In this document: piece by piece, positions 42,971-54,796 of the stretch
How the letters are laid out: each line of letters opens with the position of its first letter
How positions within the stretch are numbered: the stretch's first letter is position 1
NCBI RefSeq assembly: GCF_032062135.1
Contig: NC_092863.1
Coordinates: forward strand, 15,059,291 to 15,123,290
From: Pyxicephalus adspersus
Taxonomy: Eukaryota; Chordata; Amphibia; Anura; Pyxicephalidae
Direction: 5' to 3'
Length of the DNA: 64,000 nucleotides
Made by a program: the position numbers and the translations under genes
The notes under the pieces: generated by a model
The model's input: only the letters and a program-made list of their open reading frames with translations
Database searches by the model: none
What the model was told of the DNA's origin: nothing

Positions 42971-43254
42971 AGTTCGGCTTTTAAAGATAAAAGGGATGAA
43001 ATAGGAGGCAATGTGATCCATTTCGCACAGCTAGGCAGATCTTGGATATGAAGCAAACATGATGCGTCACATAAAAACGAATGCTTAAAGTTCACAATGT
43101 TCACAATTTTTTTTTTTAAGTAAAAAGCATACACAACGTACATTCATATAAACACCTAAGAGCACATTGATCAGTACCGTAGGTTTTTTAAATGGCAAAA
43201 TTTTGTTTTATATTCGGAACTTGCAGTCATAACCTTTTAAACGTGTAGTTGTTA

Positions 43255-43520
43255 ATTATCTCTTTACAGTGACCCGATGTGGGCCTTTGAAAGGGTCTAG
43301 CATCATTTCCGTCTATTGTCAACACCCAGTAATGATCGCTTTGTCTGATAACATTTTAATTAGTCTAGCTGCATTCCTGCTTTGGTGGAAATAGACTTTT
43401 CTTGCTGTTACCTTAGCAAGTCAATAGAGCTGAGCATGATCTGTGCCGTATGTACCTACTCCCTGGCACCATGGTAACCGGCGTGTGCCTGTAGCCGCCA
43501 GTATCTCCGGCGGAGCTGCT
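43255..43520. promoter_or_regulatory. Candidate regulatory patch with X-box-like palindrome
   Basis: Non-repetitive sequence holds 'taattag' (43357-43363), 'aatgatcgctttgt' and the palindromic RFX-like 'ggcaccatggtaacc' (43465-43479), then a local CpG-rich stretch 'agtatctccggcggagctgc'. It has no coding potential. The assignment is motif-based inference. Confidence 0.3.
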
Positions 43521-46175
43521 CGAGGTAGCTTTTAGAGGACAAATAAGAAATGCTATAAGCTTAGATTAAAGAGAACTGAAGAACAAAGAGTTTTGTTAAA
43601 GGGGAATTCTACCTTCTGGTTAGTAGTTTGAGGATCCTTGGTAGAACAAACTGATCTTCCCCGACCCCATCACCCCTGGTCTTGAGTACTGTTAGACGTT
43701 CTGAGTCTAAAAATATCACCAGAATCGATTCATTACTGCTGTGCACGTTCACAAAACATTAAGTAATCTATTTATATGTTTTAGTAGATAGTAGGAATAA
43801 AGTTCTCAAGAAGAAGAGGAGGCCAAACATCTGGTGGCCATCTCTAGAAGAAACACAAGGAAACGGTGGGATTTGGTTACGGTAAGAGATAATGTGACAA
43901 CATGAATCTTGAAGGAAACATTTTTTAATTCTTTATCTAATTTTTCTGAGAGTATGGAACATACCCAACAGCTTCGTGTTGACCTTTTGCGTAAATGCCA
44001 TACCAGGTGCCGTTCCTATTCCAGACATTGTCGAAGACACCAGCAAACACAAGCATTGTCATAGGAAACGGTGCAAGGTTTTCCGAGCTACAACCAGTGA
44101 CTATTTGACTGGGGAAGGAACTGGATTATGGTTTGAACTGTGACATATTTAGGCAAATGATTTACTGGTGATTTCACGTCTGAGCCCCACTCCATGGTCC
44201 TACAACCAAACTCTACTCCTGGCTGGAGGTACCATGAAGTGTCACGGGATGCAGACACACCTGGAAGTTGGTTGTATGTAAGGTTCTTCTACTCTTCTGT
44301 ACAAGTTTTAAAGATTAGGTGCCAGATTTTAGTATGTATAAAGTATCTTCCTTTATAACATATTTCTGGCAAATACCTCCACCCCAAAAAGGGTTGCATA
44401 TTTAAGTCAACCACAAGGGAATACTCAACTGTATTGGCGTTAGTGGTATGACCAACCTTAAAGTGGACCTAAAGTTAAACCTAAGGCTAACCTATCTTGC
44501 ACATCTTTACCCCCAACCCACATATAACCTATCAAAAAATTTAAAACTGCTTCTACAACCTACAAATTAATTGGAATTGGCAGCTTTAGATACTCTGGCC
44601 TCAATAGGGGGACATGAGTGGTCTATTAGAGGAAGTGGATTTAGGCAAATCCCTAATTGGTTCACAGCACAATATACACATCATATTTTGTCCATCTGCA
44701 TGTTAAGCATGTTCAAGTGCTTTCTTCATCATAATAATATAGAATATATAAAATCAAGGAGAATGGGAAGCACCCATAATGGCTACAGCAGGTGTCCAAG
44801 CTCAAGGCAGAGACCTTACTATAGAGTGCATGAGAGATATCAGAATTTGTCAAATGCTTTTGGATGGACGAATCAAGCAATATCGCAGCTTGAGCCCACT
44901 TTATTAAGGCATAAGCCACTTGTCCATTGTACATATGTCAAGTTGGAAACCACAGATCTCAAATGGGGTTGTAGGTTATAAATGCTGCTACTGTCTTTTT
45001 CAAGACAAAACAGAGGAGTGGGAATACCTATATGTAGCCTTTCCTTCCACTTTCTGGCACTGAAACTAGATGACTAAATGAAAGAAGAGCAAATAACTGA
45101 GAGGGGACATCCATGGACATGATGATCAGTGGGAGAGGGCTTGGTAATGCTTGTAGTTCAGAAGACAGGAAATTAGGTGAGGTCGGGATATCTTCTACAT
45201 CTTCTAATGCTTCTTGTGTGAAAGTCTCAGTATGCAGAGAAATGTGACAATTCACTTATATACCAGTATATGACCCTTACAGGTGTGGAAGGAAATGAAA
45301 GGCTGGAGTTCAGCTTTGATTCATCAGAAGGCCTGGTATTTGCCTATGTGTTAATAGAAAACTGTACCTTTTGTTCTGGCACACCTTCCATGAGGGATAA
45401 ATTGGGGCATTTTGTTTAAATTGAAGGTAGACTTTAATACCAACTATTGTAAGAGTTACCAGATCTAGAACCTCAATTCTGAGTTATCTGAGCTGACTTT
45501 AATGGGCCAGCCAGTCATCGACACCTCTGAAATCTACACCATTTATAAATCATTTTACTTACAGTAATATAAATTGATTTCAAATCCCATCCATATTTTT
45601 GACATCTGAAGATTTAGCAATCAGCTCAAATCCGATTAGCAGCACTGTGTTCTCCACCTGTGCACAAGGAAGTATTATGGAGATGGAGAAAGGTGTTCTG
45701 TGTAATTTGTTAGACATATGTAGACAGGACTGACACCACATGCTTAGGAATTTAGATCTGTGCTGTCATGTCCAGGAGGCTTTCTCTTTTTCACATCAAC
45801 AGGTATTTTTCTGTACTTGCAGCATATCATAGGAAACTAAGCATGTACTGCAAAGATGAACTAAATATATTTTTCTTTTTTGCCTCGACATATGCTTTTA
45901 CCTGGACTATTCAGAATATTTGTATATAGCACGTTCCTTTCCTATAACACAGACTGGAATGTGTACAACAACCTTTCCTCGACTCCTAAATTCCTCATTG
46001 TTCCATTTTCCTGGCCATTTCTTTATGTCCTAGTGATGGAGGGGAAAGCTATTTTGGATTAATTGTGTCTGTCTTTCTATCTGCATTACCATTTATCTGG
46101 AGACCTGTTCACTAATGCTAATAGCTTTTTGCCACTTGACATAACAAGTGCGGAATTGCTCTTCAAGATAGCCGT

Positions 46176-46195
46176 AAAAAAAAAAAAAAAAAAAA
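46176..46195 (+). repeat. Poly-A run (20 A)
   Basis: An uninterrupted A run follows 'agatagccgt'. It could be a retroposon tail, but no recognisable element body precedes it. Confidence 0.9.
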
Positions 46196-47329
46196 GAGCA
46201 ATGCCTCACAACCTGTTAAACCAGAGCCTTAGGTCCTCAGGTAGAGTAAAGGAAAAGTGGATGTGTTGCCAATATCAGCTAATCCAGATGAAGAAGATAG
46301 AACACAGCGTAATTACTATGTTCAATTTATCGTCACTATGTTTTTTTTTGTACCAGGGATCCAGGACTTAAATCTGTCAGGCAAAGCAGGATTAAAGTCC
46401 TGTACAGATATCAGATAATTGTCCCTGGAAATTATGTTTCGTGATTGTTTCCAATGGAGAGGTGGGGGGGAGGACGAGTGTTCTCTTCCATAGGAGTGCA
46501 CAGTGGTCATTCCTGATCTGTCGTTCATCAATCTGCATTGTCTGACATCCTGTAACGTCAATCTAAAGTGTAAAAGAAATGCATTGTAGCCAGAGACTAA
46601 CATAAATGTAAATTAATTTTTCAAAATTCAACCCACTTCCAGGGTTTTCTGTCTCTTCTACTAATTGGGCTCATTGGAGAATGCTGCAGCACCCCATGAA
46701 GCGTGGGAGGGGTGTGTGTTGAGCTTAAGCCTGGGGTTAGGCTTTAAGTTCCCCCATGGTTGCTTTCCCCTTCTTCTGGCAAATAGAAACATTCTGTATG
46801 CTTGTGTGCAGCCCGCCCCCAAGGAGCCATTTTCTGGTGTTGTGATTGGCTAACCTTTTTTAGTCCATATAGAACTTGCAGTCAGATTCCCCAATAGTTA
46901 ACACTACATATTTGTGCTACAATACATTTAACTACTAATTACATAGGTGTCCAATTCCGCTACTGGGGACAATGGGGCCATTGGGCAGCTGGAGAGTTGA
47001 GTACCCAATGTAATCTTTGCACGGGAGAAGTGGGTTGTTTACTAATGTGCCAAAGCGGATCGCTATATTACACCTAGGGACCGTAGTACACACGCTAGAG
47101 TTTAGCAAGTCAATCATGATTGTTTGCTTTGGCCGACAATTTTGAAGAGTGTGTACATAGCTTAACACAGTGGTGCCGTGGAACACAAAGTAGCACTGAT
47201 GATTTTTATATATCCTATATATGTCGGGAGCATGTGCAGGAATGTATCCTGTTGGTAAAGCCCTATATTAATAGGGGCTATTTTTAATGCCCTGGAAGCG
47301 ATGAGGAGTGAGGATGTGTAGGCCAAGAA

Positions 47330-47540
47330 TTCCCACTCAGCTGTAGAACTGCTGTTCAGTACAGAATCTGCTTTACAGCTGCGTAAGTGTTCATCCAGCA
47401 GTAATTACTTTGCTCTAATTAGATTTTTCCGATCCGTCCTGGGACGCCCATTAGACTATGCTGTAGATTCCGTGAACCTGTTTACTTGTTACAACTTTCC
47501 ATTTAATTTAATCACCCCGGTTTCCAGGTTTATGACCTAC
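47330..47540. promoter_or_regulatory. Candidate conserved non-coding patch, homeodomain-rich
   Basis: Complex, non-repetitive sequence with 'taatta' (47402), 'taattag' (47416-47422), 'cccattagac' and 'atttaatttaatca'. It is intergenic and could serve either neighbour. This is inference from composition. Confidence 0.25.
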
Positions 47541-48284
47541 GGCTGTCCTCCTGATGGTGATCAGTCACCGACTTTATGTTTGTGCATTATAAGGTGTTTG
47601 GGATGCCTCGGATTATTTGTAAAATGCATGGGGATCATTGAGCATTTTTTGCTTCAGGCGTGCAGTCTGTGGGGTCAATAAATAATGATTGAATGGTAAA
47701 GGGGAGAAGGAAATGTTTTCTATCAGTATAAATAATCAGCAGGAGCACAGTTATGTACAAACGTTGTGCTTGTCTCGGGTAAAAATGTAACTTACGTATA
47801 GATGTCATTCAGCATGATCAGGAATGACCACTGACCATTGCAATGGAGAAGAGCATAGAGGGATACCACTCGTCCATCCTTCAATACAACTGTTTACTTT
47901 GTCCAGCTGAAAACTGCTCTATATTAATTGAGGTACTTGCAGATTTTTAAATGTTCCCTAGTGGTCATCTGTATTTTAAGTAATGTGAATATCATATCAC
48001 AAACATTTCCAAACCCAATATTATAATTTATTGCATTGTATCAATCCTTCAATGTGACAGCTGAATTAGTTCCTATATTTCAAATTTTTTCTTCTCTTTA
48101 TTTGATCCTGGTGCCAGTAACACTTCCAGTCTTATGGTGGTAATGCCTAAATGTTCGATAGATAGGACTTTGTACATCATATCATGGAAAAATCATAATA
48201 ATATTCAGAGAATATTTGAACCTCATTTTTTTTCCTGGAAAAGGGATTAAAGGGACTGGAGAAGACCATGAGTAAACATTGCTG

Positions 48285-48510
48285 CAGAATTTATTTAGGA
48301 TCCAGGCCTGGAGTGTCCTGGATGGAATGAGTGGACCAGGCAAGCCTCCCGAAAATAAGAATGGCTCTGGTGCTCCTGGCTATTGATAAAAAGGCTCCCG
48401 CCTGTATCAGGGGGAAGTTGCAGCCCGAGGACAGGTAGCTCAGGTGAAGTCTGTATGCTGGGAGAGGCCAGAAGGTCTCTGCTGTGAATGACACTAATCC
48501 CCTGCAAGGA
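48285..48510 (+). repeat. Direct repeat, left copy ('ggatccaggcctggagtgtc')
   Basis: It shares ordered blocks with 50905-51125: 'gatccaggc(c/t)cggagtgtcctgga'-like start, 'gaatggctgtggtg', 'attgataaaaaggctc', 'aagttg(c/t)agcc' and 'tgctgggaga'. The copies are direct repeats about 2.6 kb apart. They may be LTRs of a decayed retroelement or two copies of one dispersed repeat. Confidence 0.6.
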
Positions 48511-48877
48511 AAAACCTAGAGTTTGGTTATTTATGTTGATGTTTTTGTAAAAAAAAGTGCCCTGAAATATGAATTACCCTGCCTGCCATTTGAAGCTAAT
48601 CTCGGACATTTGGTGTTTAGATGCGGGCAGGATCATTCAAGAGCCAGCGCACAATATAGGGACTTTCTTGCTTTTGAACAAGTGGACTTTAAAGAGTTGG
48701 CAAAGTATCTTTGTTTGCTGGTGGCTGCTTTTTTTTGTTGCTATTATGGAGGAACCTTGTTGGAAACACTGAAGCTCTGCGGGACTTGCACCAGAAGGCC
48801 AATGCTCCCTAACAGGAGGCCAGCATACTTTTAGCAGCCTGGTTGTCTAATAGAGGGGTCCATTGTCTGTACTGGCT

Positions 48878-49203
48878 TTAAGCTACGTACACACGTCCAA
48901 TAGTTCTCGTCTGATAAATTGGCTCAGGGCAGATATCGGACGAGAATCTGGCGCGTGTACAGCGCCCGTCGTCCATCGTCCGAACGACCGTACTGGCGGA
49001 TCCACGAATGATGGACGATTCTAATGCAAGGGAAGGGAGAGAGCGTGCAGCGGGGTGCTGCTCCGTCATTCTCCCACTCCATAGAGCAGAACAATGATGT
49101 ATATACAGCACTCGTTCATGCATCATGCAGTCCTTAGTTGTTGGAAAGGATCCTGAAAGATCTTTTCCAACAACTATGATTACATGTGTGTATGCGGCCT
49201 AAG
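48878..49203 (+). mobile_element. Non-autonomous TIR element, copy B
   Basis: It has the same family as 1494-1821: left end 'aagctacgtacacacgtcca', right end 'acatgtgtgtatgcggccta', with 'cgtccgaacgac' and 'aaggatcctgaaagatctttt' inside. The interior is more CpG-rich than copy A, suggesting less decay. Confidence 0.8.
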
Positions 49204-49905
49204 TAAGGAGCCTACAGATACACACAGTGAATGAGAAGACAGGTTGCAGGTAGCACTGTTTAGGGTCAGTGGGTGCTAGACTCCATGCAAAGGATTGTCA
49301 CACCAGCCCTGAAAGAGTTAACAGACTGTGTGCAGTGTAAAGAGCCTGACTGCTTTCCAGACACTGCAGCTGAGTTTGGATCACCAATGGAGCAACAAGA
49401 TGGTGGAATGACTGTGCTTTCCAGAGTTGGCTCATTAGCAAATGTTACCATTGGTTCATCCAAGGGGTCGTTTGCGGTCCCAGGGTTTTGTGTTGCTGAA
49501 ACAGTGTAACAAAGATGCTGTTGAAAGGGGTAACAAGCACAAACATGTCTGGTATCTACAATTTCCAGATCGGCTGACTGAGGGGATTACTGCCAAGACA
49601 TACAGCCCCAAACTAGATGTGAAACTCCAACAACTCTGCAGTGCTATGTTCCCAGGTCAGCAGAGTGAAGATGGGGACAGTGATGTTTGCCTAAGGTACA
49701 GAATGGCATAGAAGGAACTTATGAAGCTATAAAAGCACCTGAAACCATTTCTACACACCAGGTAAACTTGTTAGCAAATAGCTTATGTGTAAAAAATGCC
49801 AAAGACCTTGAAGTAATGTCTGCAGAGGTTACATGTAGTGCACAGCTAAATTGCGCTACATTTGAGAACATTTTTGTGCACACTGACAATTGTAGCAATG
49901 ACAAT

Positions 49906-50409
49906 ACTACCCTGTTTTCCCTATGATAAGGCACTGTCTTATATTTTTTGAAATGCCAAAATATGCCCTAGGTCTTATTTTCAGGGGGATGTCTTATTTT
50001 TCCATGAAGAAGACTACAGTACACATTTATTGTTGAAAATCACTCATGTGCCATTCATTGTCCCCTTCTGATCACTCTGTGCCATTGATTGTCCCCTTCT
50101 GATCACTCATGTGCCATTCATTGTCCCCTTCTGATCACTCATGTGCCATTGATTGTCTCCTTCTGATCACTGACTCACCGGGTAACAGACTCCGTTAGGG
50201 CAGGGATCAGCAGCTTGCTTGTCCTTTGAAGTTACTTTCAGTTTCACTCTGCACTGCAGCCAGCATCAAGGAGTCCCACAGAGGCACACAGTATCAGGTA
50301 TCGGAGGATGTCTTATTTGCGGGGGGGTGCTTTATTTTAATTGTTTGAGCAAAAATCGGGGGGTGGCTTATTTGATGGGGATGCCTTATCATCGGGGAAA
50401 CACGGTAGC
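49906..50409. mobile_element. TIR element ('gtttccccgatgataaggc' type) with internal minisatellite
   Basis: The left end, 'ctaccctgttttccctatga', and the right end, 'atcatcggggaaacacggta', are inverted repeats of about 28 bp. Next to them are 'ggcactgtcttata' and its inverse-like 'ggcttatttgatggggatg'. Flanks 'caatgacaat' and 'caatgaaaat' look like a target-site duplication. I recognise the end sequence from a widespread vertebrate non-autonomous DNA transposon but cannot name the superfamily. The interior holds four tandem units at 50041-50172. Confidence 0.75.
50041..50172 (+). repeat. Tandem repeat, about 32 bp x 4
   Basis: Units read 'cactcatgtgccattcattg' then 'tccccttctgat', repeated four times with small changes; one unit lacks three bases. 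It is internal to the TIR element 49906-50409. Units abut without unique spacers, so this is a minisatellite. Confidence 0.9.
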
Positions 50410-50904
50410 AATGAAAATCCTGTGCAAAATTATTATAGCTTTTATAATGTGCGAAATAGCGGTCTCTTTTCTGAAATGACTAAATATTTTTCAATGCATT
50501 ATGTCCGCTTTTGAAAATATTGAAATGCTTGCTGGGGTGTTGATGTTCAAAACTGCAAAGTATGGCCACCATGAACATGCCTGATTCTCAGTGATATAAT
50601 GCGTATTCTAAAATGTTGTGAGAAAGTTCAGATAAAGGTGTGTAGCGACATGGAACGTGTTTTGCAGAGACTCTTGCCAACACCAGCAGACTGTACAGAA
50701 GGGCAGGTAACGTGGGTGACAGTGATTGGACCACCAAAGCTAGAAAAGGGACTTCATCTGTGTCCTCGTCCCAGGCTAGTGATCTAGGGGGAAGATATGT
50801 AGAAAAAGAAAATATGTCATGCCAAATTTGGAGGACATTGTGTGTCTCATTTTCGGTGGGAAAAAAGAGCCTGGATAAGGATGAGTAAATGTGTTGCTGC
50901 AGCT

Positions 50905-51125
50905 CTATATTTGGGATCCAGGCCCGGAGTGTCCTGGAAGGAATGGGTGAGCCAGGCTCTCCCTCATTTTTCATGCCAGAATTTGGGAATGGCTGTGGTG
51001 CACATAGCCATTGATAAAAGGGCTCTTGTCTTTGGATCAGGAGAAGTTGTAGCCTTTGGACATGTGGATAGGCTGTGTGCTGGGAGAACCCAGGAGGACT
51101 CCCAAAGATTAGGTCTGTGAACCCA
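50905..51125 (+). repeat. Direct repeat, right copy ('ggatccaggcccggagtgtc')
   Basis: It begins 'gggatccaggcccggagtgt' and continues through 'gggaatggctgtggtgcac', 'attgataaaagggctctt', 'ggagaagttgtagcc' and 'gtgctgggagaaccc'. It is parallel to the copy at 48285-48510. Confidence 0.6.
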
Positions 51126-52274
51126 ATGGAGAGACAAAGCCTGGAGGCTAAATTTTGTGTTTTGTTGTAATGCTGGGAATTATAGTGTTTTTTTTATCTT
51201 GTCGATTGATTAATCATTATTATTTATGTAATGAATTACAATACTATTATTTTATTTTGATTAGTAATAATAGATTACAAATAACATCTGGGGCATGTGA
51301 ATAGTACACTGAATACTTGATTTAACACAACCTTCACTTGCCACCTTCTTGTACCAATGAATTTATTAAAGCCAGGCACAGTCAGGCCAGCAGCATTTCC
51401 GGAATCATGGTCCGCAGTGACAGTGCCCTCCATCTCTCAGCACAGGTTTCCTCTTATGGCCTTTGATGATAAATGCTTTTTCATTAGCATACAGCAGCGT
51501 ACGGATAAATGACTTTTTCCCAATTTCATTTTTTTTATCAGATCAAAACACTAATTTGGACTTTTGTCAGTTTAAAGTAACATTTAATTACTTTCACACC
51601 CCATCCTGCATTGCCTGCAGTGTGCATCCTTATAGGTACATCTGAAATGGCTGCAATGGTAACAAGACGGGTGGAGGAAGTTCTGATTACCGTTCCCTTT
51701 GTATATGTTTGGATAGCTGCATACAGAGTTCTCGGTTTATGGGCTGGCTGACATTAATTCCACCAGATATACACACTGGATGTTTGCACAACTGCTTAGC
51801 ACTGGATCTAAAGACCGATATGCCGAATGTAATTATGTTCTGTTTTTATTCCTTAACTATAATCACTTTGAATTAGCATCCTGATCCTTCACATCAACGT
51901 GCTGGTTCTTGGCTTGTCTCTATGGCTACAAAGATGCTATTTAGGCAACGGGTGGAGGTAGGAAGATACTTGGAGGTTACTGCAGTTCTTGGTACATTGC
52001 AGAACTATTTCTCAATAGGTTCCATGAATTCACCATGAAATCATGCCAAAACTTGCTGACGGGTTATAAACTCTACCATTTTTATTAGCTATCTGTGTGT
52101 CCTGATCATCAAAGTGATGGGAAATTCAAACATCTGTCAACGAAACTGAAAAAAAGAGGGACTTGTCCAATAGGTACACGGGTTCCAGTGACAAGAGAGG
52201 ATTTCCCGTCACTCAGGACAGAAAATAATGGGGGAATTCCATTGATAATGGGGAATACTTTAAAAATTAGCTCT

Positions 52275-52490
52275 TGGGTCAGAAAGTAATGGGAAATAAA
52301 CATAGGACGAAGCCAACAAATTCAGCCCAAACGTTGACTGATGCAGAAAGAATGCTTCCGAAACTACAATGACACTGAGAAGTGCCATGAAAATATTACT
52401 GGGGCACAAAGTAGAGGGAAATTCAACATTTTCACAAAGGATAAGGCCAGCAAATTCAACCCAAAAGCTGTCTGAAGCAGAGATTGCATT
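52275..52490 (+). repeat. Two diverged direct copies of a block of about 75 bp
   Basis: 'aagtaatgggaaataaacat' with 'aagccaacaaattcagccca' is repeated about 130 bp on as 'aagtagagggaaattcaaca' with 'aggccagcaaattcaaccca'. Both end in a 'ctga(t/a)gcaga' motif. They lie immediately left of the Tc1-like remnant and may belong to the same decayed element. Confidence 0.45.
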
Positions 52491-52499
52491 CAGTTAACT

Positions 52500-52940
52500 T
52501 GCACGAGAAGTATCCAATAAAAAGATTTTGCTGTCCAAAAAGAAGATTAGATTGAGGTGTTGGTTTGCGATTTAACATATATGCAAAGGAACAACCTTCA
52601 AGAATGTTCTGTAGATGAATTTAATTGTATGACCACAGTAATAGTAGATAAGTTTGGTGCACAGCAAATACAGCCTTTCAGAGAAAGAACCTCATACCAG
52701 CTGTGAACCATGGTGGTGGGAATGTTAAGGTTTAGGGTTTCTTCGCCTTTTTTTAAGAATGTGAGGCCATAAGGTTGAACATGGGATCAGAAAATAATCT
52801 TACCATGATGCACACCAGCAAATACACAATGGAATGCCTAAAAAGGAATACTGGGAGGGTTGTGCACTGTCTGATCAAAGCCATGACCTAAATCGTGTTA
52901 AAATGAGGGATTTGAGAGAAGCGGTTAATGAAAGGAACAT
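52500..52940 (+). pseudogene. Degraded Tc1-like transposase fragment
   Basis: Conceptual translation across several frames gives pieces matching the order of Tc1 transposase: 'TTFKNVL' near 52590 (family: the segment before the first catalytic Asp), 'FQRKNLIPAVNHGGGN' near 52678-52722 (family: KNLIPTVKHGGG-type), a stop where the family has Trp, then 'SDQSHDLNRV' near 52870 (family: SPDLNPIE-type). Internal stops, frame shifts and a shortened gap between the last two blocks show it is dead. The DD34E family is a long-extinct cut-and-paste transposon in most vertebrates. Confidence 0.65.
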
Positions 52941-53190
52941 TTTTAAATGACTATACTGTATATATTGCAAACACTGTTTCAGGATCTGTCCTATTTCATA
53001 AAAAACCCACCTGGGGCAATTGGACTAATGCCATTTGACCAGTACCTCTGCAGGCTCAATGGCTTGCATTTTATGGAAACGCCTTAAAACAAGGGTTGAG
53101 GCTTGGATAAAGAAGAGAAGAGAAATGTGAAAGAGAAGAAATAGGAGCAGATATCAATATATCCTTCATTGAATATCCTATGTTATCATA

Positions 53191-53506
53191 AAGCCGCATA
53201 CATACGTGCAATAATAGTCGTTGGAAAGCATCTTTCATGATCCTTTCCAACGACTAGGATTGCACGATACATTAACGAGTGATGTACATACAGCACCACT
53301 CTGTTCTATGGAGAGGGGAGGGGGAGGACGGAGCGGCACCCTGCTGCACGCTCTCCCCCTTCACTTCCATTAGGATCGTTTGTCCTCCGCCAGGACGTTC
53401 GTTCGAACGATGGAGGACTGGCGCTGTATACATGCCAGATTCTGGCCCAATATCAGTCCGTAATTGATTATCGGGCGAGAACCGTTGGACGTGTGTACGT
53501 ATCTTA
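53191..53506 (-). mobile_element. Non-autonomous TIR element, copy C (reverse)
   Basis: It is the reverse complement of the 1494 and 48878 copies: it starts 'aagccgcatacatacgtgca' and ends 'ggacgtgtgtacgtatctta', with 'gaaagcatctttcatgatcc' and 'cgttcgttcgaacgatgg' inside. Flanking 'ataaag' and 'cttaat' fit a TTAA-like target. Confidence 0.8.
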
Positions 53507-54529
53507 ATAGAGGGCACAGCAAATTTTGTCAATCTTATAGCTCCATTGGTCAGATTGAATCTCTAGATCGAGTCCTCTAATAACAAAGAAGCCATATTTT
53601 TAATATCATGAGATTGCATTGTCTTGTTCTGTAAGCAGTAGGATACATAGCAGACCATTCAATGTCAAATTGCTATACTTCATGTTTACCTTGCTAAAAA
53701 AAATGACATTATAATGGATCTGACAATTACTTCAGAAAAGACAAATGTAAAATCCACCATACATTCCCTTGGAAACAAAAAAACAAGGTATAGGACAGGA
53801 TTATATTGTACAGTCCTCTGGGATAGTGCCTTCATTAATCAGCTCAGGGAGACGGCTTCAACATTACCACCTCCCTTGATTCTAAATGCTGCCAACTCTA
53901 TGCACATGATCTAACTATCACTGGAAAATAAACAGTCATTTACCCTAAATAATATTTACCCTAAGTGACTCTTTTTGATGATTTGAAACATATTTGTTGT
54001 GCCTTTTCAATTAAAAATAAGTTTAGTGTTATTACCCCGAGGGATGCTAGAATTGCCTGGGTTCCATTTGAGAAGAGTTCCGAAAAACCTTAAACTTCAT
54101 GAAAACCAAATTTAACACCAGCCTTCACTCAAGTCTATGGGAGACTTATCTTTCAGTTAAATTCTGGACATTTTAGGGCAATTGGAAAATATTTTTTTTT
54201 AAAAAGAATGGTTTGCCAATAGGTAAATTGCTGTCACAAATCAGTGAAGAACCAGGGACCACCATGGTGGATATAAATCAATCCAAAAACAAGGGTCTTT
54301 TCATGTGGCTTTGTACACAATATTGACAACAAATTCACAAACCTGCTTGGAGAAAGCCTTAAAACTGTATGTTGTATTGCCTTATTTTTTTTTTTACCAA
54401 GTGGTTCCCATTCAATTTCAACCTGACTCCTAAACAAGCATGCAAAACGGGTGGCCAGAAATGGGAGGCTGTATGTAAGAATGGAAGTGCACCTTCCACT
54501 TTAATAATTTAATAGAATATCTTCTTTAA

Positions 54530-54796
54530 TACAGGTATTCCCCAAGTTAGGGACATACGGACTACTCCTAGATAGGAATGGGCTTCCCTGCTCACTCCTG
54601 TGCAGGACAAAGGCTTGATGTGGGGGGTGGGGGGTTAATGACTTGCATAGGAAGTCTTTTGCTGTTTTGAAACCTCTTGTAACTTGTTTGACCAAGATAA
54701 ACTCTGCAGCTGTACCTGTTCCTACTTACATACAAATTCAACTTAAGAACAAACCTACAGTCCCTATCTCGTATGTAACACAGGGACTACCTGTAT
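54530..54796 (-). mobile_element. TIR element ('aggtagtcccc' family), copy 2 (reverse)
   Basis: The left end, 'acaggtattccccaagttag', and the right end, 'acagggactacctgta', are inverted repeats. 'acatacaaattcaacttaag' and 'aacaaacctacagtcccta' are the reverse complement of blocks in 11086-11526. It is about 175 bp shorter than copy 1 and internally diverged. Confidence 0.8.

Noticed and set aside
44571..44981. 136-codon plus-strand open frame
   Set aside because: No recognisable family. The surrounding block has weak 'acaacctacaa' inverted ends, suggesting transposon sequence rather than a gene, but that was too weak to list.
49273..49720. Possible intact gag-like coding region
   Set aside because: Frames are short and switch. 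The Cys motif is incomplete, and no catalytic or structural domain can be confirmed. It is mentioned only as part of the direct-repeat finding.
50041..50172. Regular repeats of about 32 bp resembling a CRISPR array
   Set aside because: Units abut without unique spacers, lie inside a TIR transposon, and the genome is vertebrate.
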